Counted from the first letter of the stretch, positions 14,182 through 22,527 are shown. The stretch is DNA of 32,622 bases from Planctomycetota bacterium (GCA_016873095.1 VGYC01000073.1:1-32622); one strand, 5' to 3'. Notes: a model not told the origin generated them from the letters alone. Numbers and translations: made by a program.

Positions 14182-14397
14182 CTAGGTCTCTTCGTGTGAC
14201 ACGAGGAACTTTGCGGCGAGTTCTACTAGCGCGCGCCTGGGAATCCGCCTGGATCTGCCGAGCTTGACGTAAACAAGCTCACCCCGACCCATCATTGCGT
14301 AAAGACTGCCGACAGAAATCCCCAGGAAGCCGGCCGCCTCCTTGATGGGGACCAGGCCGTCGCATACCAGGTTTTCGCGCACATTTTTTTCCAACAT
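14182..14397 (-). CDS. excisionase-family HTH protein, 71 aa
   Basis: ATG at 14397 with AAGGAG upstream. Core HTH_17 fold: LVPIKEAAGFLGISVGSLYAMMG (recognition part LGISVGSLYAMM), then LVYVKLGRSRRIPRRALVELA. The length and pattern fit small excisionase/regulator proteins. It is the first gene of the minus-strand row and diverges from the 14599 gene and the integrase. It probably binds the dyad just upstream (14433-14455) and controls both directions; that is inference. Confidence 0.85.
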   Translation of the reverse strand: MLEKNVRENLVCDGLVPIKEAAGFLGISVGSLYAMMGRGELVYVKLGRSRRIPRRALVELAAKFLVSHEET

Positions 14398-14432
14398 CGG
14401 CTTGACTCCTTGCCGCCACGCCTAGAATGGTA

Positions 14433-14455
14433 ACGGATATTAAATAACGATCCGT
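14433..14455. promoter_or_regulatory. candidate operator ACGGAT-N11-ATCCGT
   Basis: A 6-bp inverted repeat separated by an AT-rich 11-base centre lies 36 bases before the start of the HTH gene, in the 201-base divergent region between it and the 14599 gene. The centre (ATTAAATAACG) is unusually AT-rich for this window. A binding site for one of the element's HTH proteins is plausible. Confidence 0.4.
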
Positions 14456-14598
14456 AAATTCTACCGGTGCCGAACACCTGGAAGCAATCGTGGCAATTTC
14501 AGTATAGTTGAGAAAAAAGGCGACAATTCCGGCGCATGCGCGGTAAAGCCGGTTTCGTGATAACTGCGTCATAGTCGTAAAATGAAAGGAAGCACGTC

Positions 14599-15693
14599 AT
14601 GAAGAAAAAGAAGAGAATAAAGGGCAAGAAGCTGGAAACCGTTTGGCATCTGCCATATTTCGGAGTGGTGTTTGACACCTTTCCGGGACGACCGCCTATC
14701 GACAATGCCGATGTGGGGGAGATCTGTCTGCGCCCAGCGTATTCTGCCGATGATGTCGGCTTGCCCACGGAGGAGGTGACGCGCGTTCTTGAGAACAAGC
14801 ATCAGTGCGATGGCGTCGGCAAATCGACCTTGTGGATAACACCCCAACGCGTCGAGGCGGAAACTCTAGCGGATACCTGGAGCAGCAATCATCACAAACC
14901 GTATCGAGCGGCTGATCGCCCTGTAATGCTCGACACCGCGCTGTTCATGATGTTTGCGTCAATGGAGCCGAGCCCCGAAGGGATTCTTCAGTTCGCACGA
15001 GAATATGGGAATCTCACCGAAGGCTACTGCCCGATCCTGGTGTGGCAAGAAGAGGTGGTGGCTATGCGCTGGGCTTTGCGAATCTGGGAATGCCTGAAAG
15101 CGAACAACTCCGCCAATATCCGCAAGCACTTTCGCTGGCGCCCTTTTCCCAAGGAGCTGCGCGAGTATCTGAAAAACCCAAGCCATGCGCCGTTGTCAAA
15201 TGAATATCTCTACGAGTGGTTGACGGGAACGGTGGGAAAATGGAACTACCTGGAGTTCGACAGCCACCCTGATCTGGCCCACGGCAGGCAGGCGAAGTTT
15301 CCTGATAAGCGATTGACCGAAACGATTTCCCTGCGTTGCCTGTCCCAGGAAGAATGGAATCGCCAGACTGAGAGCTTGAATCCCCTGGCGGTGGCGAGCG
15401 CGTACCTCCTTCAAGTTCTCAACGACCGAACCAGGACATATTTGCAGCCACGGCTCGATTGGAAAGATGCAATAACACTCACTCGGTCTTTCGCACCGAA
15501 ACATCTCCTCGGCAGGCTTTGGTTGCAGTTCGAGGAGAGTATCACGGGTCGAAAGGAATACCGCGTTTGCCAAGGACCGGGATGTGGCAAGAGCTTCGAG
15601 GTTTCGCCAGCAATCGCCAGGTCTGACAAGCTATACCATAGCGAATCGTGCCGAGTCAGGGCGTACCAGGCCCGCGCGAAACAAACACGGTAA
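14599..15693 (+). CDS. zinc-finger protein upstream of the integrase, 364 aa
   Basis: ATG at 14599 follows AAAGGA. The N-terminus is very basic (MKKKKRIKGKKLE). The large middle part is soluble and aromatic-rich, with no recognised motif. The last ~40 residues hold a cysteine/histidine cluster CQGPGCGKSFEVS, then YHSESCRVRAYQARAK. That tail is like the CGNR-type zinc finger, a DNA-binding module. It ends 76 bases before the integrase, same strand, so the two are likely one transcript. A role in recombination or control of the integrase is inference. Confidence 0.75.
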   Translation: MKKKKRIKGKKLETVWHLPYFGVVFDTFPGRPPIDNADVGEICLRPAYSADDVGLPTEEVTRVLENKHQCDGVGKSTLWITPQRVEAETLADTWSSNHHKPYRAADRPVMLDTALFMMFASMEPSPEGILQFAREYGNLTEGYCPILVWQEEVVAMRWALRIWECLKANNSANIRKHFRWRPFPKELREYLKNPSHAPLSNEYLYEWLTGTVGKWNYLEFDSHPDLAHGRQAKFPDKRLTETISLRCLSQEEWNRQTESLNPLAVASAYLLQVLNDRTRTYLQPRLDWKDAITLTRSFAPKHLLGRLWLQFEESITGRKEYRVCQGPGCGKSFEVSPAIARSDKLYHSESCRVRAYQARAKQTR

Positions 15694-15769
15694 ACCGGGA
15701 CTAAGGATTGTGATGTTGACGAAGGCAAAGTCGATTAGTGGACTTGAGCAAACAGAAGGGAAGTGCATC

Positions 15770-16924
15770 ATGAAAAAGGAAAAGCAAAACAGAAGGCGTC
15801 GAGGCAGAGGAGAGGGCGGCATCTACCAGCGCGGAGATGGCCGGTGGGTGGGCTGCGTTAGCCTCGGGTGCAGTGTGGAGGGCAAACGCAAGCGCCGCGT
15901 AGTCTACGGTGCAACAAAGCAAGAGGTGGCGACCAAGCTCCGCAAACTGTATGATGCGGCCAGCCTGCCCCGCGAACTGGCCCGCATCACGCTTGAAAGC
16001 TACCTGACGAGATGGCTGGATCTGGTCAAGCCGACGGTCGAGTTCGGGACGTACAGGCCGTACAAGCACCACGTCAACAATCATATTGTCCCGATCATCG
16101 GCACGTTGAAGCTTGTCGAGCTGAAACGATTCCATGTCGAAGAGCTTTATGCGGCGCTGACGAAGAAGGCGGTGTCGGCGGCCATGCAACGCAAGATCGG
16201 TACGACGCTCACGATCGCTCTGGGGGCGGCCGTTGACAAGGAAATGATCGCATTCAATCCGGCCTCACGCGTGCGAAAGCCCAAGGCGGCTAAGCCGGAG
16301 ATTCACCCTCTTGATCCCGACCAGGTTGCTGCCTTCCTTTCGGAGGCGAAGGAGGATCGGTTTTATGCCTTCTACGTCATGGCCGTGGACACCGGGATGC
16401 GACCGGGCGAGCTTTTCGCCCTGCGTTGGTCGGATATTGATTTCGACGCCGGGCGCGTGACAGTGAAGAGGTCGGTAGCTCCGAACGAATGGGGCCAGCT
16501 GGAAGCCAAAGATGTGAAAACGCAGAAGGGGCGGCGGCAGATTCGTCTTTCAGCATTCACCCTGGCGGCGCTTCAGGATCATCGCAAGAAGATGCTCGCC
16601 GAGGGGCACGCCGCCGCGCCGGTTTTCTGCAACACGGCCGGGCATTACATCCATCTCAAGGACCTCCACCGCCATTCATTCAAGCCGATCCTGAAGCGGG
16701 CGGGGTTGGCCGACGTTCGGCTCTATGACCTGCGGCACACATGCGCTACGTTGCTGCTGCTGGCGGGCGAAAACGTGAAGGTGGTGTCGGAGCGACTGGG
16801 GCACTCCACGACGGTCATGACCCTGGACGTGTATAGCCACGTGCTTGAAGGCATGCAGGAACAGGCGGCGTCCAAGATGGAAAAAATCCTGACGCACCGC
16901 CCCAGGAAGGCCGCGCATGCGTAA
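15770..16924 (+). CDS. tyrosine recombinase / integrase
   Basis: 384 aa. ATG at 15770 was chosen for its AGAAGGGA ribosome-binding site; an ATG at 15713 is the alternative. The N-terminal arm-binding domain begins RGEGGIYQRGDGRWVG, and a SAM-like core-binding domain follows (~72-170). The catalytic domain has the arginine in TGMRPGELFALRW (R211), YDLRHTCATLLLLAGE (R322, with tyrosine at the usual first histidine), ERLGH (H345) and the nucleophile in TLDVYSHVL (Y355). It would insert and excise the element at the adjacent tRNA-Leu gene. Confidence 0.95.
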   Translation: MKKEKQNRRRRGRGEGGIYQRGDGRWVGCVSLGCSVEGKRKRRVVYGATKQEVATKLRKLYDAASLPRELARITLESYLTRWLDLVKPTVEFGTYRPYKHHVNNHIVPIIGTLKLVELKRFHVEELYAALTKKAVSAAMQRKIGTTLTIALGAAVDKEMIAFNPASRVRKPKAAKPEIHPLDPDQVAAFLSEAKEDRFYAFYVMAVDTGMRPGELFALRWSDIDFDAGRVTVKRSVAPNEWGQLEAKDVKTQKGRRQIRLSAFTLAALQDHRKKMLAEGHAAAPVFCNTAGHYIHLKDLHRHSFKPILKRAGLADVRLYDLRHTCATLLLLAGENVKVVSERLGHSTTVMTLDVYSHVLEGMQEQAASKMEKILTHRPRKAAHA

Positions 16925-17020
16925 TCTGCCTCGGATTGGCTACACTTAGGCTACATTTTGCCTCACCAGTCCCGAACCGGAATCGACGTAACTCTAGTGG
17001 CCGCGGTGGGATTCGAACCC
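16925..17020. other. probable attachment-site junction
   Basis: The integrase stop is 73 bases from the 3' end of tRNA-Leu. Two direct GGCTACA repeats (16938-16944 and 16949-16955, 11 bases apart) could be recombinase arm sites. The 3' part of the tRNA gene is the likely core. No second copy of that core was found in the window, so the other end must lie to the left of position 1. Confidence 0.5.
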
Positions 17021-17082
17021 ACACGGGGGTTACCCCCCAGGGGATTTTAAGTCCCCAGTGTCTGCCATTCCACCACGCGGCC
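16998..17082 (-). tRNA. tRNA-Leu (UAA anticodon)
   Basis: The 85-base gene has a GGCCGCG/CGCGGCC acceptor stem, an anticodon stem GGGGA/TCCCC with loop CTTAAAA (anticodon TAA), a long variable arm GGGGG-GTAA-CCCCC as in leucine tRNAs, and TTCGAAT in the T loop. The discriminator base is A, and CCA is not encoded. Its 3' end faces the integrase, the classic arrangement for integration into a tRNA gene. Confidence 0.95.
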
Positions 17083-17208
17083 GATGGATGCCTTCACGCG
17101 CAAACGCTATGGATCTCGAGGGACAGGACAACCCCGGCCGGCGCTGGTTCGCGGACGCGCGGCTCGCGTCGGGACGTCATTGCGCTCGCTTTCGCCAGAT
17201 TGCATCTT

Positions 17209-17308
17209 AGAGGCCCGAAAAGAAAGGGGACAGGACCTCTACGAACGCCCAGAAACGACGCTATTCAGCGACAGCCAAAGATCCAGTCCTCTTTCTTTTC
17301 GGGCCTCT
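17209..17308. repeat. inverted repeat with 23-bp arms, REP/MITE-like
   Basis: The arms 17209-17231 and 17286-17308 are complementary apart from one base. They contain AGAGGCCCGAAAAGAAAG and its complement, with a 54-base spacer. It sits between the tRNA and the end of the M48 protease gene. The GGGGACAGGAC word is of a type often seen in palindromic intergenic repeats, and the element may be a dispersed non-coding repeat. It might also help to end transcription. Confidence 0.65.
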
Positions 17309-17315
17309 TGGCGGA

Positions 17316-18314
17316 TCAATTTGCTGCGGGAACTTGGCGGGTGGCTCCGGCTCCGGCCAGGGCTTCGAGCCGCGCGATGCGCTCCTGGATGGGCGGGTGG
17401 CTGGCCCAGATATGCTGGCCGCGGTCGGAGAACTTCTTGATGGGGTTGGCGATGAACAGGTGAGCGGTGCCGCGATTGGCGGACTTGAGCTCGTGCGGGT
17501 CGGCGTCGAGCTTGCGCAGCGCACCGGCCAGTCCCAGCGGGTTGCGCGTCAACTCCACGGCGGAGGCGTCCGCCAGGAACTCGCGCTGGCGGCTGACGGC
17601 GAGCTGGATGATCTGCGCCAGAATCGGGGCCACGAGGGCAAAGAGCAGCGCCAGCACGAGAATGACCAGCACGATCACGCCGCCGCCCTTGTCGCTCTTG
17701 CTCTTGCTGCCGCGGCTGCCGCCGGAGGTGAAGCGCAGCATCTGCCAGAACAGGTCGGAGAGCATGACGATGGTGCCGATCAGCACCGCGAGCAGCAGCA
17801 TCAGACGAATGTCATAATTGCGAACATGGCTCATCTCGTGAGCGATCACGCCTTGCAGCTCGTCGCGGTTGAGCATGGCGCGCAATCCGGTGGTGATGGC
17901 CACGGACGCGTGCTCGGGATCGCGGCCGGTGGCAAAGGCATTGGGCGCCGGGTCCAGGATGAGATAGACGCGCGGCATGGGCAGCCCGGCGGCGATCGCC
18001 ATCTCTTCTACCACGTTGAACAGCTCCGGATCGTCCCGATGCGCGATCTCGCGGGCGCCGCTGATGCCGAGGATGAGCGAATCGCCCTCGAAGTACGACA
18101 GCGTGGACACCAGGAACGCGAAGCCGCCGGCCAGCGCGCCCACCAGCGCTGCCTGGCGAAAGTCGAGATGGGCGATGGCGTCCGGAAACCAGTAGGCAGC
18201 CACGCCCAGCGCCAGGATCAGTGCCGCGGCAATGATGAACAGGCAGAAGCCGGCCACAAGCCAGAAGCTCTTGCGCTTGTTGTCGGCGATCAGGTCGCGG
18301 AAGGTGACGGGCAT
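17316..18314 (-). CDS. htpX: M48-family membrane metalloprotease (HtpX-like)
   Basis: 332 aa from ATG at 18314 (MPVTFRDLI); the open frame upstream is a shadow of lemA. Two N-terminal membrane helices (SFWLVAGFCLFIIAAALILA and the next). The active site HEMSHVRNYDIR has the HExxH zinc motif; a further membrane segment (IVLVILVLALLFALVAPILAQ, two parts) and FLADASAVELTRNP supply the third zinc ligand (E). The C-terminus has HLFIANP and HPPIQERIARL, conserved in HtpX. It probably degrades damaged membrane proteins. It lies 29 bases after lemA, a pairing seen in many bacteria. Confidence 0.92.
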   Translation of the reverse strand: MPVTFRDLIADNKRKSFWLVAGFCLFIIAAALILALGVAAYWFPDAIAHLDFRQAALVGALAGGFAFLVSTLSYFEGDSLILGISGAREIAHRDDPELFNVVEEMAIAAGLPMPRVYLILDPAPNAFATGRDPEHASVAITTGLRAMLNRDELQGVIAHEMSHVRNYDIRLMLLLAVLIGTIVMLSDLFWQMLRFTSGGSRGSKSKSDKGGGVIVLVILVLALLFALVAPILAQIIQLAVSRQREFLADASAVELTRNPLGLAGALRKLDADPHELKSANRGTAHLFIANPIKKFSDRGQHIWASHPPIQERIARLEALAGAGATRQVPAAN

Positions 18315-18343
18315 CGGTTGGCAAATGCTATCCGTGGTGGGTT

Positions 18344-18916
18344 TCAGAATTTCACTTGCGGCGCCTGGCGGACGGCGGCGGCCTCGGCGGCGTCGAGCTG
18401 GAAGAAGTCGGCCGGGCGGAAACCGAACATGCCGCCGACGACGTTGGCCGGAAACTGCATCAGCGTCGTGTTGTACTGGCTGACCACGTCGTTGTAATGC
18501 TGCCGCGAGAAGCCGATGCGGTTCTCGGTCGAGGTCAGCTCCTCTTGCAAGGCGAGGAAGTTCTGGTTGGCCTTGAGGTCCGGATAGGCCTCGGCGACGG
18601 CGAACAGCGTCTTGAGCGTGCCGGTCAGGACGTTCTCGGCAGCCGCCTGCTCGGCCACGCCTTTCGCGCCCATCGCCAGGTTGCGGGCCTGGATCACCTT
18701 CTCCAGCGTGTCCTTTTCGTGACTGGCGTAACCCTTGACCGTCTCCACCAGGTTTGGAATCAGGTCGTAACGGCGCTTGAGCTGCACGTCGATCTGCGAC
18801 CAGGCGTTCTGCGTCTCGACGCGTCTGGTGACGAGACCGTTGTAGACGCCGATGAGCCAGAGCACGAGCAGCAAGCCCACGCCGCCGAGGATGGCGGGAA
18901 TGACCCAGGGTTCCAT
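18344..18916 (-). CDS. lemA: LemA family protein
   Basis: 190 aa, ATG at 18916 with GAGGTG upstream. One N-terminal membrane helix (IPAILGGVGLLLVLWLIGVYN), then the coiled-coil LemA domain: RRVETQNAWSQIDVQLKRRYDLIPNLVETVKGYASHEK is the family signature (core RRYDLIPNLVETVKGY), followed by YPDLKANQNFLALQEELTSTENRI (core YPDLKANQNF) and the C-terminal FPANVVGGMFGF. Exact function is unknown in the family. Forms an operon with the M48 protease. Confidence 0.95.
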   Translation of the reverse strand: MEPWVIPAILGGVGLLLVLWLIGVYNGLVTRRVETQNAWSQIDVQLKRRYDLIPNLVETVKGYASHEKDTLEKVIQARNLAMGAKGVAEQAAAENVLTGTLKTLFAVAEAYPDLKANQNFLALQEELTSTENRIGFSRQHYNDVVSQYNTTLMQFPANVVGGMFGFRPADFFQLDAAEAAAVRQAPQVKF

Positions 18917-19051
18917 GCAAGCACCTCAAGGATCTGACACCAGGATTTGACACCGCGTTGTCGCCGCTGGCTTCATCCTATTCATTCGCCGGCGGCCAGC
19001 ATGGATTTACATCAGGCGCCGCGCCAGATCAATCAAGCGAGGCAAAGTGTC

Positions 19052-19163
19052 GCAGCCCCAACGGGGCGCAAGACACTCTCGTCCCGTTGGGACTTGTTCC
19101 GGGAATCGTCTCGTCCCAGGGGCTTTTGCCCCTGGCTATTGACGGTCGCCCCGTTGGGGCTGC
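19052..19163. repeat. cluster of GC-rich intergenic palindromes
   Basis: In the 335-base gap between lemA and the LptC/A-like gene, GCAGCCCCAACGGGGCG (19052-19068) recurs as its exact complement CGCCCCGTTGGGGCTGC (19147-19163). Between them is the hairpin CCAGGGGC-TTTT-GCCCCTGG (19116-19135). The 17-base arms together could form one large structure. Looks like a dispersed intergenic repeat; the rest of the gap shows nothing clear. Confidence 0.65.
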
Positions 19164-19251
19164 CATCAGATGTCATTCAGAGTTATTTAGGCGCGGCGCC
19201 TTGGCTGCCGAGTATGCGCAGCACGGGGAAGTTGGCGGCCGGCATGCTCCG

Positions 19252-22200
19252 CTACTGGATGTTGTTGCCGCCTTCGAGGCTGAACTCGCCGGTGCGGCGA
19301 TTGTAGAGGATGCTCATGCCCTGGATCTGCCGCGGGTCGCGGCCCTGGCCGAGGTCCTGGTAGATCGTGGCGGGGTTGCCGGGCGTACCCTCGAAGATGA
19401 TGATCTCACGCTCCTGGTTGTACTTGACGACGTCGGCCCGTCCGTAGAAGTCCTTGGAGCGGAAGAAGACCTTGCGATCGGCGCGCATGAACTGCGTGTT
19501 CTTGCCCTTGCCCTCGCTGCGCGTGAAGACGCTGAGCATCTCGGACTTCAGGTAAAAGCCGTTCTCGGGGGGGCGATCCGGGTTCATCTCCATGTCGGGC
19601 CGGTCGCCGGGTGCGTGAAACACCTGGCAGTTGTCATAGAAGCGCGAGGTGCGAATAGTGTCCTTGTTGCTCGACGACATGTTGCCGGAGAACTCGATGC
19701 GCGTCCACAGCATCTGGTCCTTCTTGTCGTTGCCCTTGGCCTGAGTGCCGGGCTTTGCCGCCGGGTTGATGACCGTGTCTTCGCCACCCTTCTGGACGAT
19801 GATGACCCGTCCCGGTCCGGACGCGTTGGTGGTCTCGACCGGGTTATCGAGGCGCACCTGCGTGGCGGCCAGCTGCTGATAGCCGGTCAGCACGCCCTTG
19901 TCGTCGCGCTTCTCATCGACGATGAAGACCTTGCGGTCGCAAACCATGATCTCGACCTTGGCCTTGTTCCCGTCCTTCTCGCCGTCCTTGAAGGAAACGA
20001 CGCGGTCGAGCGTGACCTGCAAGTCCTGGCAACGCAGCGACGCGGTGTCCTGGTAGGCGACGACGCCGCCGTGGAAGTGGGCATACTTACCGTCGAAGAG
20101 CATGTTCTTGTTCCAGTGGATGGTCAGGCGTGTGCCTTCCTTCGTCGGCTTTTCTCCCTTGAAGGTCGTGTTGCTGGGCATCTGCATGGCGCCGACACCC
20201 TCGACCTCGGCGATGTTCTCGCGCTGGTTGATGGTGACCTTGGGGCCGATGAGAATGAGTTCGCCCATCTGCAGGTTGGCCGGCCGGCGCGAGTCGCCGA
20301 AGACGTGCATCGTGTCCCCCTGCAGGTCGTGCAGCAGGTTGAGCATCTCGCCCTTGATGTCCACGCCCTTGTCCTTGGGCGTGGCCGGTTCTTGCTGGAC
20401 GACGACATTGCCCTCGCAAACGACCTCGCGGATGTGGTTGCGCGCGCCGATGCGCTTGACGTAGACGACCATCTGCCGGGCTTCCAGGTCGAAGGGCTTG
20501 CGATTCTTGCCGGACTTGTCGGTGAGGCGTGTATCGCGTGCATCCTCCGGCAGCTTGGCCGCGGCATTGGCGGGGGCCGCGCCGACCTGGGCGGTGCCCG
20601 GTACCGGGGCGGTGCCCGGGACCGGGGCGGCGGCATTCTTGCCTTGCGGGTCGGCCGCCGGCAACGTCAACGCCGGCGCGATCGCGTCGGGGAGTTGCTC
20701 GCGGGCAAGGCCGTTGTCGTCAAAATGCACAAGCAGGTGATCGGTCTTGCGAACCTTGAGTTCCGGGGCGATGACGAAGACGTTGTCGAAGGCCTCGATC
20801 TTCGACGGCCGCTGTCCGGACAGTGCCTGCGAAGCGCCCTTCGTCTCGTTCTCGACCCTGGCAACGCTGTCGGTCCTGTTCGGCGGCTGCAGCCAGACCT
20901 GGATCTTCTGCCCGTGGAGTTGCTGTTGCTGCTCGTCATCCACGAAGGCCGCGTCACCGGAAAGGGTGATCAGATCATAGGTCTTGCCGCTCACCTGGTC
21001 CTTGACCGAGGTGAGCGTGTCCTTCCAGAAGGCGTGCCAGGGATAGAGCGGGTGGTCCGGCGTGCTCTTGGCCTTGTCGTACATGTCGATCTGTCCCGGC
21101 CCCTTGGCGAAGGCGCGCTGGCCCTTGCCGTCCTTGTTGGCGCCGACCAGCAACAGTTCCTTGGCGGTGATGATGTGGCCTTCCTTGATGGCCTTCATGG
21201 GGTCGCCCTTGATGATCGTCTGCGGACCGCTGTCCGCCGTCGGGCTGTAGTAGATCAGCTCGCTGCCGAGCGCTTCTAGCTGCTCGGTGTCCATGGTGAG
21301 CTTGATTTCTTTGCCGGGCAGGGCAGTGGCCAGGGCGGATTCGATTTCCTTGTCAAGCGTCTGTCCCCGATTTTCCTTGGGATCCTTCGATTCGGGGGCC
21401 GACTTGTCCGGCGGCTTGCGGCGGAACTGCAGCTCCAGGCGATGGCAAACCAGCTGGTCGTAAAGGGTCGGCAACGGCTCGGCGGCCTGGTCCGGGTCGC
21501 GCTTGATCTTGCTCTCGCCGATGCGGTGTTCACGCATGACCAGGACTTCGTCCGGAGTCGTTGCTTTGGGGTTGGGCGGCGGGCTCTCGAAGACGGCCTT
21601 GTCGTTGCGCACGTCGTAGACGAACGGTCCCTGCGTCTTGACGAATAGATGAGCCTTCTCCGGTTCGGGCTGGTTCTTCTTGTGCGCGTCGTTGCCCAGG
21701 AAGCCGGACGATGAATCCACCCACAGGTGCATGTCCACGTTGGAGCGGAGCACAAGCTGCTCGATGCCGGTGAGTCCGCCGCTCCTGTTCGCCGGCTTAC
21801 CTTGTGGCGGCTGGCCCTGCTGCGGCTGGTTGCGCGCGTCCTTGACCAGGTGGATCTCCATGCGCCGGGCAGTGATGATGGTCGGGTTCGGCCGGCTCTG
21901 CTTGTCCAGCAGCTTGACGATGCCGGCCGTCCAGATCAGGTTGCGCTTCTCGTCGAAGAACACCGGGCTGTTGGGATCGATGAACAGCTCGACGTCATCG
22001 CTTTCTTCCGGGGTGCCGCGGTTGTTCTTGACGACGATGCCCAGCTTGTTTTCGGGCTTGCACTTCAGCTCGACGGCGACGACCTTGCGATTGCCGAGCT
22101 CGGTGGTATTGCTGATGGGCCGGTCGAGCGTCAGATAGGCTTCATCGCAACGCAGCGAGTTGATCTCCGGAAACTTGTCGCCGCTCTGCTTCTTGGGCAT

Positions 22201-22527
22201 GATCAGGCAGCTGAACGGCGTCAGCTTGACACGGCCGTCCGGCAGCGGATCGAATTCGTCGGAGGCCAGCGCCCAGTTCTTCGACGCCAGGTCGAGCTTG
22301 ATGCGGCGCTTCAGCTCGGGGCAATACGGACCGAACGCCTGGCCCAGCTTCTCGTCGATCTTCAGCGGTCCTGGGGGCGGACGTTCGATGCGCTCGCCCG
22401 GCAGGTAGTCCGGCGGCAAGGGCGGCAGGCCGTCGATGCCGCCCAGGAAAAAGGCGTACACGCCGTAACCGGACAGGAACACCGTCAGGCCGGTCAGCAA
22501 GATCAGGATTCGCTTCGGTGTCCACAC
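19252..22527 (-). CDS. giant LptC/LptA-like LPS-transport protein (OstA-type repeats), 1,091 aa
   Basis: GTG at 22527 with GAGGTG upstream was chosen; an upstream ATG would overlap kdsC by 34 bases. One N-terminal membrane helix (RILILLTGLTVFLSGYGVYAFF), as in LptC. The rest is a long row of beta-jellyroll segments in the OstA/LptA style: GDAAFVDDEQQQQLHGQKIQVW, VVCEGNVVVQQE, VTINQRENIAEVEGVGAM, and the ending IIIFEGTPGNPATIYQDLGQG followed by QIQGMSILYNRRTGEFSLEGG. A Pro/Ala/Lys-rich linker with a short tandem repeat lies in the middle. LptC and LptA are normally separate ~180-190-aa proteins next to kdsC; here one protein may bridge the periplasm alone. Function is by position and weak fold similarity. 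Confidence 0.7.
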   Translation of the reverse strand: MWTPKRILILLTGLTVFLSGYGVYAFFLGGIDGLPPLPPDYLPGERIERPPPGPLKIDEKLGQAFGPYCPELKRRIKLDLASKNWALASDEFDPLPDGRVKLTPFSCLIMPKKQSGDKFPEINSLRCDEAYLTLDRPISNTTELGNRKVVAVELKCKPENKLGIVVKNNRGTPEESDDVELFIDPNSPVFFDEKRNLIWTAGIVKLLDKQSRPNPTIITARRMEIHLVKDARNQPQQGQPPQGKPANRSGGLTGIEQLVLRSNVDMHLWVDSSSGFLGNDAHKKNQPEPEKAHLFVKTQGPFVYDVRNDKAVFESPPPNPKATTPDEVLVMREHRIGESKIKRDPDQAAEPLPTLYDQLVCHRLELQFRRKPPDKSAPESKDPKENRGQTLDKEIESALATALPGKEIKLTMDTEQLEALGSELIYYSPTADSGPQTIIKGDPMKAIKEGHIITAKELLLVGANKDGKGQRAFAKGPGQIDMYDKAKSTPDHPLYPWHAFWKDTLTSVKDQVSGKTYDLITLSGDAAFVDDEQQQQLHGQKIQVWLQPPNRTDSVARVENETKGASQALSGQRPSKIEAFDNVFVIAPELKVRKTDHLLVHFDDNGLAREQLPDAIAPALTLPAADPQGKNAAAPVPGTAPVPGTAQVGAAPANAAAKLPEDARDTRLTDKSGKNRKPFDLEARQMVVYVKRIGARNHIREVVCEGNVVVQQEPATPKDKGVDIKGEMLNLLHDLQGDTMHVFGDSRRPANLQMGELILIGPKVTINQRENIAEVEGVGAMQMPSNTTFKGEKPTKEGTRLTIHWNKNMLFDGKYAHFHGGVVAYQDTASLRCQDLQVTLDRVVSFKDGEKDGNKAKVEIMVCDRKVFIVDEKRDDKGVLTGYQQLAATQVRLDNPVETTNASGPGRVIIVQKGGEDTVINPAAKPGTQAKGNDKKDQMLWTRIEFSGNMSSSNKDTIRTSRFYDNCQVFHAPGDRPDMEMNPDRPPENGFYLKSEMLSVFTRSEGKGKNTQFMRADRKVFFRSKDFYGRADVVKYNQEREIIIFEGTPGNPATIYQDLGQGRDPRQIQGMSILYNRRTGEFSLEGGNNIQ
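20591..20626 (-). repeat. 18-base tandem repeat coding APVPGT in the linker
   Basis: Two adjacent 18-base units, differing at one base, encode APVPGT-APVPGT in the flexible linker of the LptC/A-like protein. Likely variable in number between strains. Confidence 0.8.

Noticed and set aside
11113-15744. 14-base direct repeat TCGATTAGTGGACT at 11113 and 15731
   Set aside because: About two such pairs are expected by chance in 32 kb, and the contexts differ.
18958-21279. 773-aa plus-strand open frame
   Set aside because: It runs opposite the LptC/A-like gene, has a leucine/valine/alanine-rich translation with no family signs, and arises from high third-position GC.
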